A DNA stretch of 64,000 bases from Mimachlamys varia. Lineage: Eukaryota > Mollusca > Bivalvia > Pectinida > Pectinidae. Each line of letters begins with the position of its first letter. Position 1 is the stretch's first letter. This document shows, one piece after another, positions 11,160-23,179 of the stretch. The notes below the pieces were generated by a model, which saw nothing but the letters and a program-made list of their open reading frames with translations, searched no databases and was not told the origin of the DNA. The translations under genes were made by a program, and so were the position numbers. The DNA lies in contig OX392534.1 in NCBI GenBank assembly GCA_947623455.1, positions 6,520,001 through 6,584,000 of the forward strand. Direction: 5' to 3'.

Positions 11160-11321
11160 CGGTGTGTTTCACTGGGGATTGGAATTATTTGCCATACATA
11201 CACTATCTGGATATATAATTATCGATATCGAATGTTATCATCTATTGTGCCATTGGTCCCATCAAGTGATTAATTTCTTATTGTACTGTGCAGTTCGTCA
11301 CAGCCCGTTGTGTTACCTTAT

Positions 11322-11361
11322 CTAAACGATCAGTTACGTAGGTGTAGATCTGATCGTTTAG
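11322..11361. repeat. Perfect 12-bp-stem hairpin
   Basis: CTAAACGATCAG (11322-11333) and CTGATCGTTTAG (11350-11361) with a 16-base loop. Duplicated exactly at 13602-13641. Not followed by a T-run, so there is no reason to call it a terminator. Confidence 0.8.
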
Positions 11362-11976
11362 GTTAGTCTTTGGATTGATGTATAATCGCTGTCTGTTCTA
11401 ATATTATGATCCGAAACTCTATTTATTTGTTATATACATATTAATTTTGATATTTTTCCAAACGGTCCCCTATATAACGTCGGCCAGGAGGGAATCGGTC
11501 ATACTTCCGTATCTAACTACACTATGTATCCCCGAAGTTATACCAACAAGCACTGTATCCGTCGTCAAAACAGCACTCTCATCCTTCAAATATTTACCTT
11601 TGTTCCCTTTCATTTCATTCCACAACACGAGATATAATCTGAAGCCTGTTGAAGTGGGTCTTGTTGATAGAGAAGTTACACATTGCGGAAGTCGCGTTTG
11701 ACTCTGGTTTGTAATTTTTTTTCAAACGAGAAATTACAATTCATATTAAAAATCTTGAGTTTGACCTTTGATATTGGAAATAGGTGATTGCTGTTTACGT
11801 GGACGCAAGCTTTAAGGGTCGCCGTCGGTCCCGTCCGTGCCCCGCTTAGTTTGAAATGTTTCTATGAACAAAAACGACTAGAGAAAGAGCTGTATTTTCC
11901 CTATTCACAATGAAGTCGTGAAGTTATTTCATCATCGTACATAGTCAATTTTCGTACTCAGCAATGTGTAAATATG

Positions 11977-14255
11977 TGTCCAGCGTGTCATACCTAATCT
12001 AACAACGGGTATAGCTTTACTAACGCGGTGATTACAGAAACCGGCTTTGCAGTTCCATCACAAATGTTAAAGCACGTTACCCTACGTATACCTTGCAGTG
12101 GGATGTTTATCGCTATTGTAATCCAGGTCATCCGAGTTTAAATTCACGGTTCGCCGAAGATGCGGCTATTTTTTAAGTTTACATATGTTTGGAACCCATC
12201 TAGATTTTCTCCCTGCTCCTGTAAACCGACAAACCAGTTGCACTGGACGGGTAAATGTCCATCTACGGTTTTCCATGCAAAACCTCGGATTATAGGCAGC
12301 CTAGTAAGCAATAATAGGCGTATAGCGGGATATATTTGGTAAAAGTTTCACCTTTAAAATGAGGCATACATGTACAAAATTGGACTTCATTCAGTCATTC
12401 AGTGACGAAAACAAACTTAGAGTGAAAATAGGTCGATTTTCTCGCTCAGGCTAGTTCTTTGCCTTGTCACAGATATATAGTAGTGGGAGGGGCTTTATTC
12501 GAAAGAGGTTTAATAATTATCAGACAATCATTTCATAATGGCATAGGTCCGAGCCTAGCCCCTGTGTGACAGGGTAGTGTGATACACATTGCTGACAATG
12601 AATTGGTTTAGCTACAACGAACCCTTCTCGGTACACTACAGTCCAGGTGCCCTTGGACAGTGGTCAGGGGTTTAAAATTGTTTAAAATCTATTTACTGGT
12701 TGTTTACATGGTAACCAGATTAACATGTAGTAATACGGGTTTCATATCTATAATGATCCAGAATCCAATAAACCAGCTGAGCGGTAAATCCTGCCGCGTG
12801 ACCATGAAGTCAAGCTTTACAAAATATCATTTCGTGGTTTGATGTACCTAAAATCATCCCAATTTCACAACATGGCGAAAACCGATAGATTTATGATAAG
12901 CGTGTTTATTTTATTACAATGACAATTATTTTTGATTTTTAGATATAAACTTGTTTTCTATTTTGATTTTTAGATATAAATTTGTTTTTTATTTTACAAT
13001 AGTTTTTGTCATAGACGAGGGAGAGTCTGTCCCCCCCCCCCCCCCCCCTCGTCTCTGTAGTACCGGGACACTGCGGCCTTTCTAGATCACACTTGTCACA
13101 CTGGATTCGTCCCCTTGTTAATAAAACTGATAATTCAGTGTTAACCCTTTTACCATTTGTTCGCTATCTAAGAGGACATGTAAGTTATTTGTTTTTAATA
13201 TCATGAGTGATACACAGATAATATATATATATATATTTTATTTTTTACGGTTGACTTTCATAACGGTAGGGTCCGTGATAGGCATAATAATGAAACTGTC
13301 GCTTTCCCGAAACATGCAACGGAGCGGACAGCCTACATCGTGGAACTACATCAACGCATGTGTATCAATGACGTACTTCCGGTGTAGCATTTTCATTGTG
13401 ACCGTCGTCAGTTGTGACTTAGCGGTACTGCGCAGGCGCCGGTGTGTTTCACTGGGGATTGGAATTATTTGCCATACATACACTATCTGGATATATAATT
13501 ATCGATATCGAATGTTATCATCTATTGTGCCATTGGTCCCATCAAGTGATTAATTTCTTATTGTACTGTGCAGTTCGTCACAGCCCGTTGTGTTACCTTA
13601 TCTAAACGATCAGTTACGTAGGTGTAGATCTGATCGTTTAGGTTAGTCTTTGGATTGATGTATAATCGCTGTCTGTTCTAATATTATGATCCGAAACTCT
13701 ATTTATTTGTTATATACATATTAATTTTGATATTTTTCCAAACGGTCCCCTATATAACGTCGGCCAGGAGGGAATCGGTCATACTTCCGTATCTAACTAC
13801 ACTATGTATCCCCGAAGTTATACCAACAAGCACTGTATCCGTCGTCAAAACAGCACTCTCATCCTTCAAATATTTACCTTTGTTCCCTTTCATTTCATTC
13901 CACAACACGAGATATAATCTGAAGCCTGTTGAAGTGGGTCTTGTTGATAGAGAAGTTACACATTGCGGAAGTCGCGTTTGACTCTGGTTTGTAATTTTTT
14001 TTCAAACGAGAAATTACAATTCATATTGAAAATCTTGAGTTTGACCTTTGATATTGGAAATAGGTGATTGCTGTTTACGTGGACGCAAGCTTTAAGGGTC
14101 GCCGTCGGTCCCGTCCGTGCCCCGCTTAGTTTGAAATGTTTCTATGAACAAAAACGACTAGAGAAAGAGCTGTATTTTCCCTATTCACAATGAAGTCGTG
14201 AAGTTATTTCATCATCGTACATAGTCAATTTTCGTACTCAGCAATGTGTAAATAT
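11977..14255 (+). repeat. Tandem segmental duplication, copy 2
   Basis: Direct continuation of copy 1 with an offset of 2,274, becoming 2,280 after the C-tract expansion near 13031. It contains only the spacer and right arm of the foldback, showing that the duplication happened after the foldback existed. The junction TGTAAATATG/TGTCCAGC shows only a few bases of microhomology. An assembly artefact (a retained haplotype) cannot be excluded. Confidence 0.97.
13369..13439 (+). promoter_or_regulatory. Promoter-like motif cluster, copy 2
   Basis: Identical to 11089-11159, carried by the tandem duplication. Same caveats. Confidence 0.35.
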
Positions 14256-15285
14256 TGTAAAAATGTAAGAACAAAATGGAAAGAAGTGCAAATATATTTT
14301 GTATTATTAACCGCATTTCCACGCTGAAAACAAAATCCATTAATGGTTTGACTGGCGGAGTAGCAGTCGCTAAATATCAGCGATCGTTGTTTAATTGCTG
14401 TATTACATATAAGTTATACCCACTCTCTACATCTGCCATGACTGGTAAACATAATAAAAACTCAAAGTTATTGATTCCCCGCACTCTTCTATCAAAAAAC
14501 ATACGTATTGCAACTAAAAGAGCAATACAAACCGGACGCGAAGCCACCCTCGAAATGAATATTTAATTGAAAGACTTTCCTTGCATGGGTCAGATTCCAA
14601 TAAAACTGTGCCATCGTTCCTTCAATTTAAGTGTTTATGTAACGAGAGCGCTGCTCTGTAAATAAATCAACACGTGTCTGCAATCACGGTTTATTGACAT
14701 ACACCATAAATTACAATTACTCACGAAAAATAGTTTTCTTAATGTTTTAATGAAAACAATTTACACAAGCATTGATTGCCCAAGCCAGTGAAGATACCAG
14801 CGGTTTCTTAGTTTCGTTTTTCTTTGGTGGGGAGGGAATTCTGGGAAACGGGTACTTGGAAGTTCCATGTACGTAATTTAATAACGTGACAACCACCAGT
14901 GTCGTCATGACAACTATATCAACAAATCCTTACAATAGGTGTGTATCGATTTGTGATTTCTCGGGAGACTAGTTCAGTAAAACAGAGGCATCTGATCAAG
15001 GTGAATACCTCATCCACGCTTCTACTCAAATAATGCGATGCTGCCTGAACTGATATCGCGAGATCTCACACAAGCGGGAAGTGAGGTGTAATAGGTGGGT
15101 GGCAGACATATGGTCTTAACCGTTTAATGTCATTTATTTTACACGTTTAACAATTTACAAGTTTATCTTTGAGTAACAAGGGAGGGCAATAATTTTTTGT
15201 AGCAAAACTAATAATTATTTATCGGGTTTACAGCTAAATATATATTAACTTTTATTATAAAGTTTTCTGTGATGGCGGTCAGCTC
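14256..15285. other. No supported gene
   Basis: A 96-codon plus open frame at 14276-14566 matches nothing I recognise and lacks splice or promoter context; it is probably chance. The rest is AT-rich unique sequence. Confidence 0.45.
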
Positions 15286-15435
15286 GAACGCTAGGAAAAA
15301 TTGTCGGAGAAAGGGAGCATAGAACGATAGGGGGAATTGTCGGAGAAAGGGATAATAGAACGCTAGAGAGAAGAATTGTCGGAGAAAGGGATAATAGAAC
15401 GCTAGAGAGAAGAATTGTCGGAGAAAGGGATAATA
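15286..15435. repeat. 39-bp tandem repeat, about 4 copies
   Basis: Unit core AATTGTCGGAGAAAGGGATA followed by ATAGAACGCTAGAGAGAAG. The first copies are degenerate (GAGCATAGAACGATAGGG), the last two nearly identical. Confidence 0.92.
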
Positions 15436-16399
15436 GAAAGTCGACTGTATAATGTATGAATTACAATTATATTGTTGAATGAGTTAAACGACGTATAAAT
15501 TAATTAAATTAGCGTACTTAAGCATTCTGGATTTTATCGTAGTTTATATGTGTCCTAATACCCCACGAGTCTGTCAACGATGGCTAACCAGGCTCTGCAC
15601 CAGTTAGGATAGTGTGAACAAGTCCACTGGGACACTTAGATTTAAATATCTCGTCCATCAAGTACAGGATTGAAATTTCACAATACCAGAGAGCATTGAC
15701 TGTTGGTGTACCATAACAATGAGTATAAATAAATAAATCAGCCGACATTATTATGTTCAACCGACAATGTCCTTATTTTATCTAATTCTGTAATGTGGCT
15801 GGTTTGTGTCTGTTTGTTATTTCAGCGATGGACGAGAATGAATATGTTTTATTGTCATCTTGTTTCAAAAAAGACAACTAATTTTTTTGTCGCAATAAAC
15901 AAGTACTCGATTCAATTACTATGTCCCCGTGAAAAGTTTGATGCACGTTAACTAGTTTGATGACAAAACGGAAGTGATTGAAAGCAATTATTAAATAACA
16001 AAACCACAGAGTGAATATAATTGTGTTGATGTTATGAATGTAGCATGTGTGGTATGTTTAAGTGTCAATTCCTTTTGTCTTGACAGAAATTACATTCATT
16101 TGAGTTAGAGTCAAATTAAATATTATCCGGAATTATGAACTATTATAAATATTGATCTATTCCGTTTACAGACTGGTAATCCTAACCTCTGAATATGTGA
16201 TATCCGACTTTATAGTGCTACCACACCCCACCCGGTCACATTATAGCACCAAGCAGAGAGCAGTAACTACTATTTTATGTTTTGGCCAGGGGGCAGAATG
16301 CAAAGCCGTCCTCACAGGGCGAACTCTTATTTGAAGGCCAAAAGTGAGGTTGTGAAAGGGGTGACAGTAGGAAGAAAAAGTAAAGCAGTTTGTCAGAAA
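15436..16399. other. No gene seen
   Basis: AT-rich unique sequence with a short chance frame at 16152-16334. Confidence 0.45.
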
Positions 16400-16812
16400 A
16401 GACAGATAACAATCTGATTAAAATCATATCTTGATCTCCGCGCCGTTCCGTAAACTTCTCTCTGCTGCGTTAATATCTGAGATAAACCAATAGAGGGTCA
16501 TGTCCCGATGACCTTTCGCATTAGCCAATCAAATTACTACTGGCAGAATCTTGACAGTGAAATTTTGAGGCGACAAAGCTTGCATGAACACATTTTCCCG
16601 TTTAGTCATTTCGTCACCAAAAAGTTCGTGTGGAATAATGTGACAAAATGGTTTGCTGCAAGATGACAGGTCGTTGGAAATTTATTTTAGTGTTAAGTAA
16701 AGAGGCGACAAAGGTCATCTGGACGTGACCTCTTATGGGATGTTGTCAGATCCTTGTAAAACGGAGTGAGAACAAGGATCTGTATTTTAATCAGATTGAG
16801 ACAGATAATATC
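16400..16812. mobile_element. Foldback element, family F copy A
   Basis: Outer arms around AATCTGATTAAAATCA (about 16411) and TTTTAATCAGATTG (about 16784) are inverted. Further in, GGTCATGTCCCGATGACCTTT (16497 onward) pairs with AAAGGTCATCTGGACGTGACC (16710-16730). The same sequence recurs in the opposite orientation at 26020-26380, which supports a dispersed element. No protein capacity. Confidence 0.6.
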
Positions 16813-17312
16813 CAAAATTTAGTCGCCTCATACGATCATGCAATGGGGCAGCAGGTACAATATTATTACGCCTCATCTGCAGGGAAATACATGTTATACA
16901 AACGAGCCTAGCTAATGTTTTTATTAAGACGTGCTAAAAGAAGAACACTTAGTGACAAGCTAATACATAATTTTAAAAGGAAACGTCTATTGGTAACATC
17001 CTATCTGTAACGCCCTCCTCCCTTTGCCAACGTAGCCAGTATCAATGCCATCGCCACGTGACAATCGAGACGCCAAAACTCTGACGTCACTTAAGGTGTA
17101 GTCACCTGTATGAGTAAAACGTCATACATATGAGCAGTGATGTACATACATGTACGAGCTGGCTGTAAAATATCACGTCAAATGTTTCTAAAATGTTGTT
17201 TATCAATAATTAGTTGGAGAAAATATATAATTATATGTTTAACATCAGTATGCAAAAAGTAGTGAAAGTTTTCTATATCAATAAATTACAGACATAAGTA
17301 TCACAGGAAAAT
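16813..17312. other. No gene seen
   Basis: Unique AT-rich sequence leading into the 49-bp satellite. Confidence 0.45.
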
Positions 17313-19991
17313 GCTTCATGTTGACCTCGGAATGTCGTGGCCATGTTTGTGATACCTTGGTAACATATGTTGACCTCGGTGTGACGTGGTTAGGTGTGTG
17401 ATACATTGGTAAGATATGTTGACCTCGGTGTGACGTGGTCGGGTGTGTGATACCTTGGTAAGATATGTTGACCTCGGTATGACGTGGTCGGGTTTGTGAT
17501 ACCTTGGTAAGATATGTTGACCTCGGTATGACATGGTCGGGTTTGTGATACCTTGGTAAGATATGTTGACCTCGGTATGACGTGGTCGGGTGGGTGATAC
17601 CTTGGTAAGATATGTTGACCTCGGTGTGACGTGGTTTGGTGTGTGATACCTTGGTAAGATATGTTGACCTCGGTATGACGTGGTCAGGTTTGTGATACCT
17701 TGGTAAGATATGTTGACCTCGGTGTGACGTTATCGGGTTTGTGATACCATGGTAAGATATGTTGACCTCGGTATGACGTGGTCGGGTGTATGATACCTTG
17801 GTAAGATATGTTGACCTCGGTGTGATGTGGTCGGGTTTGTGATACCTTGGTAAGATATGTCGACCTCTGAAAGACGTTGTCGGGTGTGTGATACCTTGGT
17901 AAGATATGTTGACCTCGGTGTGACGTGGTTAGGTGTGTGATACCTTGGTAAGATATGTTGACATCGGTGTGACGTGGTCGGGTTTGTGATACCTTGGTAA
18001 GATATGTTGACCTCGGTATGACGTGGTCGGGTTTGTGATACCTTGGTAAGATATGTTGACCTCGGTATGACGTGGTCGGGTTTGTGATACCTTGGTAAGA
18101 TATGTTGACCTCGGTATGACGTGGTCGGGTGTGTGATACCTTGGTAAGATATGTTGACCTCGGTGTGACGTGTTCGGGTTTGTAATACCTTGGTAAGATA
18201 TGTTGACCTCGGTGTGACGTGGTCGGGTTTGTGATACCTTGGTAAGATATGTTGACCTCGGTATGACGTGTTCGGGTGTGTGATACCTTGGTAAGATATG
18301 TTGACCTCGGTATGACGTGGTCGGGTTTGTGATACCTTGGTAAGATATGTTGACCTCGGTATGACGTGGTCGGGTTTGTGATACCTTGGTAAGATATGTT
18401 GACCTCGGTATGACGCGGTCGGGTTTGTGATACCTTGGTAAGATATGTTGACCTCGGTGTGACGTGTTCGGGTTTGTAATACCTTGGTAAAATATGTTGA
18501 CCTCGGTGTGACGCGGTCGGGTTTGTGATACCTAGGTAAGATATGTTGACCTCGGTATGACGTGGTCGGGTGTGTGATACCTTGGTAACATATGTTGACC
18601 TCGGTGTGACGTGGTTAGGTGTTTGATACCTCGGTAAGATATGTTGACCTCGGTATGACGTGGTTAGGTGTGTGATACCTTGGTAAGATATGTTGACCTC
18701 GGTGTGACGTGGTCAGGTTTGTGATACCTTGGTAAGATATGTTGACCTCATTGTGACGTGGTCGGGTGTGTGATACCTTGGTAAGATATGTTGACCTCGG
18801 TATGACGTGGTCGGGTGTGTGATACCTTGGTAAGATATGTTGACCTCGGTATGACGTGGTCGGGGTTGTGATACCTTGGTAACTTATGTTGATCTCGGTA
18901 TGACGTGGTCGGGTGTGTGATACCTTGGTAAGCTTTGTTTACCGCGGTATGACGTGGTCGGGTTTGTGATACCTTGGTAAGCTTTGTTTACCTCGGTATG
19001 ACGTGGTCGGGTGTGTGATACCTTGGTAAGCTTTGTTTACCTCGGTATGACGTGGTCGGGTTTGTGATACCTTGGTAAGCTTTGTTTACCTCGGTATGAC
19101 GTGGTCGGGTGTGTGATACCTTGGTAAGCTTTGTTTACCTCGGTATGACGTGGTCGGTTGTGTGATACCTTGGGTAAGATATTTTGACCTCGGTATGACG
19201 TTGTCGGGTGTGTGATACCTTGGGTAAGATATTTTGACCTCGGTATGACGTGGTCGGGTGTGTGATACCTTGGTAAGCTTTGTTTACCTGGGTGTGACGT
19301 GGTCGGGTGTGTGATACCTTGGTAAGATATGTTGACCTCGGTATGACGTGGTCGGGTGTGTGATACCTTGGTAAGATATGTTGACCTCGGTGTGACGTGG
19401 TCGGGTTTGTGATACCTTGGTAAGCTTTGTTTACCTCGGTATGACGTGGTCGGTTTTGTGATACCTTGGTAAGCTTTGTTTACCTCGGTATGACGTGGTC
19501 GGGTGTGTGATACCTTGGTAAGCTTTGTTTACCTCGGTATGACGTGGTCGGGTTTGTGATACCTTGGTAAGCTTTGTTTACCTCGGTATGACGTGGTCGG
19601 GTGTGTGATACCTTGGTAAGCTTTGTTTACCTCGGTATGACGTGGTCGGTTGTGTGATACCTTGGGTAAGATATTTTGACCTCGGTATGACGTTGTCGGG
19701 TGTGTGATACCTTGGGTAAGATATTTTGACCTCGGTATGACGTGGTCGGGTGTGTGATACCTTGGTAAGCTTTGTTTACCTGGGTGTGACGTGGTCGGGT
19801 GTGTGATACCTTGGTAAGATATGTTGACCTCGGTATGACGTGGTCGGGTGTGTGATACCTTGGTAAGATATGTTGACCTCGGTATGACGTGGTCGGGTTT
19901 GTGATACCTTGGTAAGATATGTTGACCTCGGTATGACGTGGTCGGGTGTGTGATACCTTAGTAAGATATGTTGACCTCGGTGTCACGTGGT
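17313..19991. repeat. 49-bp satellite, about 54 copies, with higher-order structure
   Basis: Unit: ATACCTTGGTAAGATATG, TTGACCTCGGTATGACG, TGGTCGGGTTTGTG. Subtypes: AAGATATGTTGACC (17.3-18.9 kb), AAGCTTTGTTTACC (with a HindIII site; 18930-19300 and 19422-19790) and a GGGTAAGATATTTTGACC type that is one base longer. From 18930 a 492-bp block of about ten units repeats almost exactly at 19422. Because 49 is not a multiple of three, each minus frame cycles through three translations, and the R-G-Q-H-I-L-P-R-Y-H type open frames are artefacts. Confidence 0.97.
18930..19913. repeat. Two copies of a 492-bp higher-order repeat inside the satellite
   Basis: AAGCTTTG at 18930 and 19422, and the diagnostic CGGTTGTGTGATACCTTGGG at 19155 and 19647, are both exactly 492 bases apart, and the order of subtypes between them is the same. 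Small differences (ACCGCGG versus ACCTCGG) show the copies are not identical. Confidence 0.85.
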
Positions 19992-21582
19992 CACTCTCCC
20001 CGCACACCTGGTACGGAGAATACAATCTGCTTCATTATACATAGGGTGTGGTAATTCAATAGTACTTGTAATGGCCGGCTATCAATAATTAACTAGCTTC
20101 TATCAACAAGACCATGCATCAATACGGCTATTAACACTTGGGTCTATCAAGACGTTTTTTTACACGTAAATCATTGGTCAATAAAGGTAAGCAATACGTT
20201 TCTACCTGTATAATACATATAATTTACACGTGTTCACCTGGACAGGTACACCAGGTGTGTTAGCTGCACTCTCAGGTATATTCTAGAAATAAACAATTTA
20301 ATTCATAAGAAATAACTGCTTTTTTAGATATCCTTTACTAATTGACCTTGACGTAACACTTCTGTATATTTACATAAACTTATCACCTTTTGACCCCACA
20401 CTTATTACAATAGTCTGCTTATTAATCAATGCAGCCATGCTTCTAAAACAGCATAACACATCCTTGTAACATAATTAACAATATTCGTAATGTATTATTT
20501 GAAATCTCTAAGCGATACTCTTATTAGCTACACGAAATATAAATAAGGCATCCTTTATTTTCTGTTTCAAAGATTAGAAAATGCACTGTACAACGATTAA
20601 TGATATGAGATTACAAAAAAATAATAGTTTTTTTTAATCTCGCTTACCATCTGTTTCCCTTTTTAACCCCGTTATAATTACAATACAGACCTATTCCAAA
20701 GACATTTTAAAAACTACCGGCGATTCATTTGGTCATAACTTTAGGCAGAATCGACGTTAGCTTCAAAATGATCTGATAATGTTCCTAGATAGTTGGCTTT
20801 GTTTTGAAATGTTTATAACGGAAAGGACACCACGAAATAAGTTACGAGTGAGTTTGATGAGAGCCAATGATCGATGCAGGCCTGCTCATTTGCAGCATAA
20901 TTATGGATGCATCGTTACGTTTTATATGGCGTCATGTGACCAGATATTATAACGCCTGGCTACACATCGGTGAGTTATATTGTGTTATCTCCTTAAATGA
21001 TTTAATATTGGTAGTAGGAATAGGTTGTCGTATATCGTATAAAGTGAACGGTTTATTAAGTATTGTAATAATGATGATAGTATCTTTTATTTATAAGAGA
21101 TTACATTAATAAGACAAAATATATTTAAATATTCATACTACACACATAAATTTGACAATACGTAGCCCAGATGCAGCCATTATAACTTTACACTATAAAA
21201 AATCCTGTAAGTATTGACATTTAAAAACATCAACAATGCCAGTATTGTGATGATTTTCATCTATTAACTTAAGTTTAATAGAGCTTGAATGAATACAAAC
21301 ACGAACGTTTATAATAATTTGCTGTGTCGGTTGGGATAATAATTGTACGAGACCGAAATTCTGGTATTGCTCAAGCTGATATTTCTAACAAAGTTAACAA
21401 AGTTAACAAATTACTTCAAACAATCTTGGTTGTCCTCATGTGAAATTTTAAATGCCAGACCTGTATTTCCAGAAAAAACATCTCTTTTTAACGACCATTT
21501 TAACTGGGTTAAGCGGGATATAGAAGGGGTAAGCTATAGTGATAGTTTGATAACATTGTGTACTGTGATAGATAAGTAAATA
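19992..21582. other. No supported gene
   Basis: AT-rich. Short open frames at 20867-21109 and 21343-21579 have no recognisable domain and no clear splice context. Confidence 0.45.
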
Positions 21583-22320
21583 GTGTATATAGTGAAAAGT
21601 TTATCAAATATTGTATATATAGTGACATTTTTATTAGATATTATAGTGTTAGTTTTATTAAATAATGTGCACATTTATGGTGTTATTAGATATTGTATAT
21701 ATAGTGTTGGTTTTATTAAATAATATGTACAGTTATGGGTTTATTTGATATTGTATATAAATATAGTGATAGTTTTATAATTGTGATGTTTTTATGAAAT
21801 ATTATATGTATAGTCATGGTGTTATCATATATTGCATATAGATAGCGTGTTCCATTTAGCGGAACGTTCCGGTTGTTCCGGAACGAACCAGACGTTCCGC
21901 TAAATGGAATGCGACGTTCCCCCGGAACGAACCGGTTCGTTGGGAACGTCTCTTTTGAGCGTTCCATATTGGATCCAATATGGCGGCCATTGAAAGGTTT
22001 TCATGTCAGATGTTCAATAAATTGTAAATAGATATATCTGTAACCAATTAGACTGCATTCAATCAGTAAAATAAATCGTTACCGACTCCTAGTGGCATCA
22101 TAGTGTGAAAACCCTTGTCAATAAAAGCGATAAATCGCATTGTTTTGCAGATTTTTATGACTGAACCGATTCGATTATTTCCGGAAAAGTCGTTTCTGTT
22201 TTCCTTCCCGATTATTAGATCTTCACCCAGACCAGTTAGCACATCTAGAACGTTCCGATAAAAGGAACACACTATTGTGTTGGTTTGATTAAATATTGTA
22301 TATATAGTGTTCCATAATGT
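21583..22320. repeat. Degenerate AT-rich tandem array, interrupted at 21847-22270
   Basis: Loose units of roughly 40-60 bp built from ATTGTATATATAGTGTTGGT and TTTATTAAATAATATG type segments. The array stops at 21846 and resumes at about 22271 (TTGGTTTGATTAAATATTG), showing that the TIR element was inserted into it. Confidence 0.7.
21847..22270. mobile_element. Non-autonomous DNA transposon with 23-bp TIRs (424 bp)
   Basis: The left end GTGTTCCATTTAGCGGAACG matches the reverse complement of the right end (22248-22270) with three mismatches in 23. The subterminal region is packed with GGAACG/CGTTCC repeats, a plausible transposase-binding cluster. A perfect 20-bp palindrome, CCATATTGGATCCAATATGG, sits at 21964-21983. 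The GTGTTCC start is compatible with a hAT-like or P-like end, but I cannot define a clean target duplication because the flank is itself repetitive. No open frame resembles a transposase. Confidence 0.7.
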
Positions 22321-22390
22321 GTCTCTTGCTGAGAATATTGATGAAGCACAGTACAATGCTATTAGCCCAATATAACACTTATGTAACGTA

Positions 22391-22438
22391 CAGGCTGTCA
22401 CCCATCCAACAACTGACCACGCTCACCGTTGCTTAACT
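22391..22438 (-). pseudogene. 5S rRNA-like fragment (internal promoter region)
   Basis: On the minus strand AGTTAAGCAACGGTGAGC... TTGGATGGGTGACAGCCT corresponds to the middle of eukaryotic 5S rRNA (box A, intermediate element, box C). The flanks do not match 5S, so this is either a pseudogene fragment or the head of a 5S-derived SINE. Confidence 0.45.
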
Positions 22439-22788
22439 AGCGTGAAGGGGTCCCCGGGTTAAACCGCATGCCTGAAAAAGCTAGCTTGCCAGTTAGGCAG
22501 TATTTCCCCCTCATATACCTAGCTGGACATTACACTTAATTTATTAATTTTCGTGATCAGTTCTAGACTTACTGTATTTGTATCGTGTAGTGTATTGACA
22601 TTATTAGAATTCCTAATGTAGTTATTGTATATTGTACATGCATCTACAACAGTGTATAAAGCTTATTTTAAATTCTTGATGTTAAATTCGTATCATTGTT
22701 ATCATTGATTCGGACACTACACCACACCCGTCTGAACCATTGTAGGCCGTCGAATTCAAATTGTTCATATAAATAGAATTCGAAATAT

Positions 22789-23179
22789 TAAAGGCCCAAT
22801 ATACGTAACTTCAGGGACATTTTCGTGATTCTGAAAAATCATTTTAAAAAATCCAGTTGATAACCATGCAAAAATAAGCCTAAAACGAAGTAAACCTGAG
22901 CGGTAACTAACAAGAAACTCTTGATAGAAAAATCCAAAGAATTGAAAATAATTCAGGTGGGGCCCACTTCAATAACAAACCGAAGGTCGAAAACGGTTCG
23001 GAATGGACGCGTGTTTACAAATAGCGTGTTTCAACTGCTGCTGTACCGGAAACCGCGAAATAATTCATCTCTAATATTGCTGATATAAGTTAATCTTAAC
23101 TAAATCTATAAATATAATTAGTTACTAGGCTTGATTTTCGCTTCAAGTTTTGCCGAAAGTTACGTATATTGGGCCTTTA
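22789..23179. mobile_element. MITE with perfect TIRs and TA/TTAA target site
   Basis: AAGGCCCAATATACGTAACT starts at 22791, and its exact reverse complement ends at 23177. Including flanking bases, the inverted identity is 23 bp. TTAA (22788-22791 and 23177-23180) or TA flanks both ends, so either a piggyBac-like (TTAA) or Tc1/mariner-like (TA) origin fits. The interior is about 345 bp and has no coding capacity. Confidence 0.85.

Larger units (their letters stand above)
9703..11976 (+). repeat. Tandem segmental duplication, copy 1 (2,274 bp)
   Basis: Starts TGTCCAGCGTGTCATACC inside the inner end of the foldback's left arm and runs to TGTAAATATG. It repeats directly in 11977-14255. The copies look identical by eye apart from a C-tract (12 C here, 18 in copy 2) and one A/G change near 11747. 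It carries a C-tract hairpin (GACGAGGG...CCCTCGTC around 10740), a 12-bp-stem hairpin at 11322-11361 (CTAAACGATCAG) and the motif cluster at 11089-11159. Short duplicated open frames (60, 60, 116 and 84 codons) show no recognisable protein. Confidence 0.97.

Noticed and set aside
11322..11361. Rho-independent terminator
   Set aside because: A perfect stem-loop exists, but there is no T-run and the genome is eukaryotic.
9886..13981. Pairs of identical 60-, 116- and 84-codon frames as paralogous genes
   Set aside because: They are identical only because the DNA is a recent tandem duplication; the translations show no domain, and codon use looks like non-coding DNA.
17316..20025. Minus-strand peptide repeats (R-G-Q-H-I-L-P-R-Y-H type) as a coding gene
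   Set aside because: The 49-bp unit is not a multiple of three, so any frame cycles through all translations; the frames are short and break at variant units.
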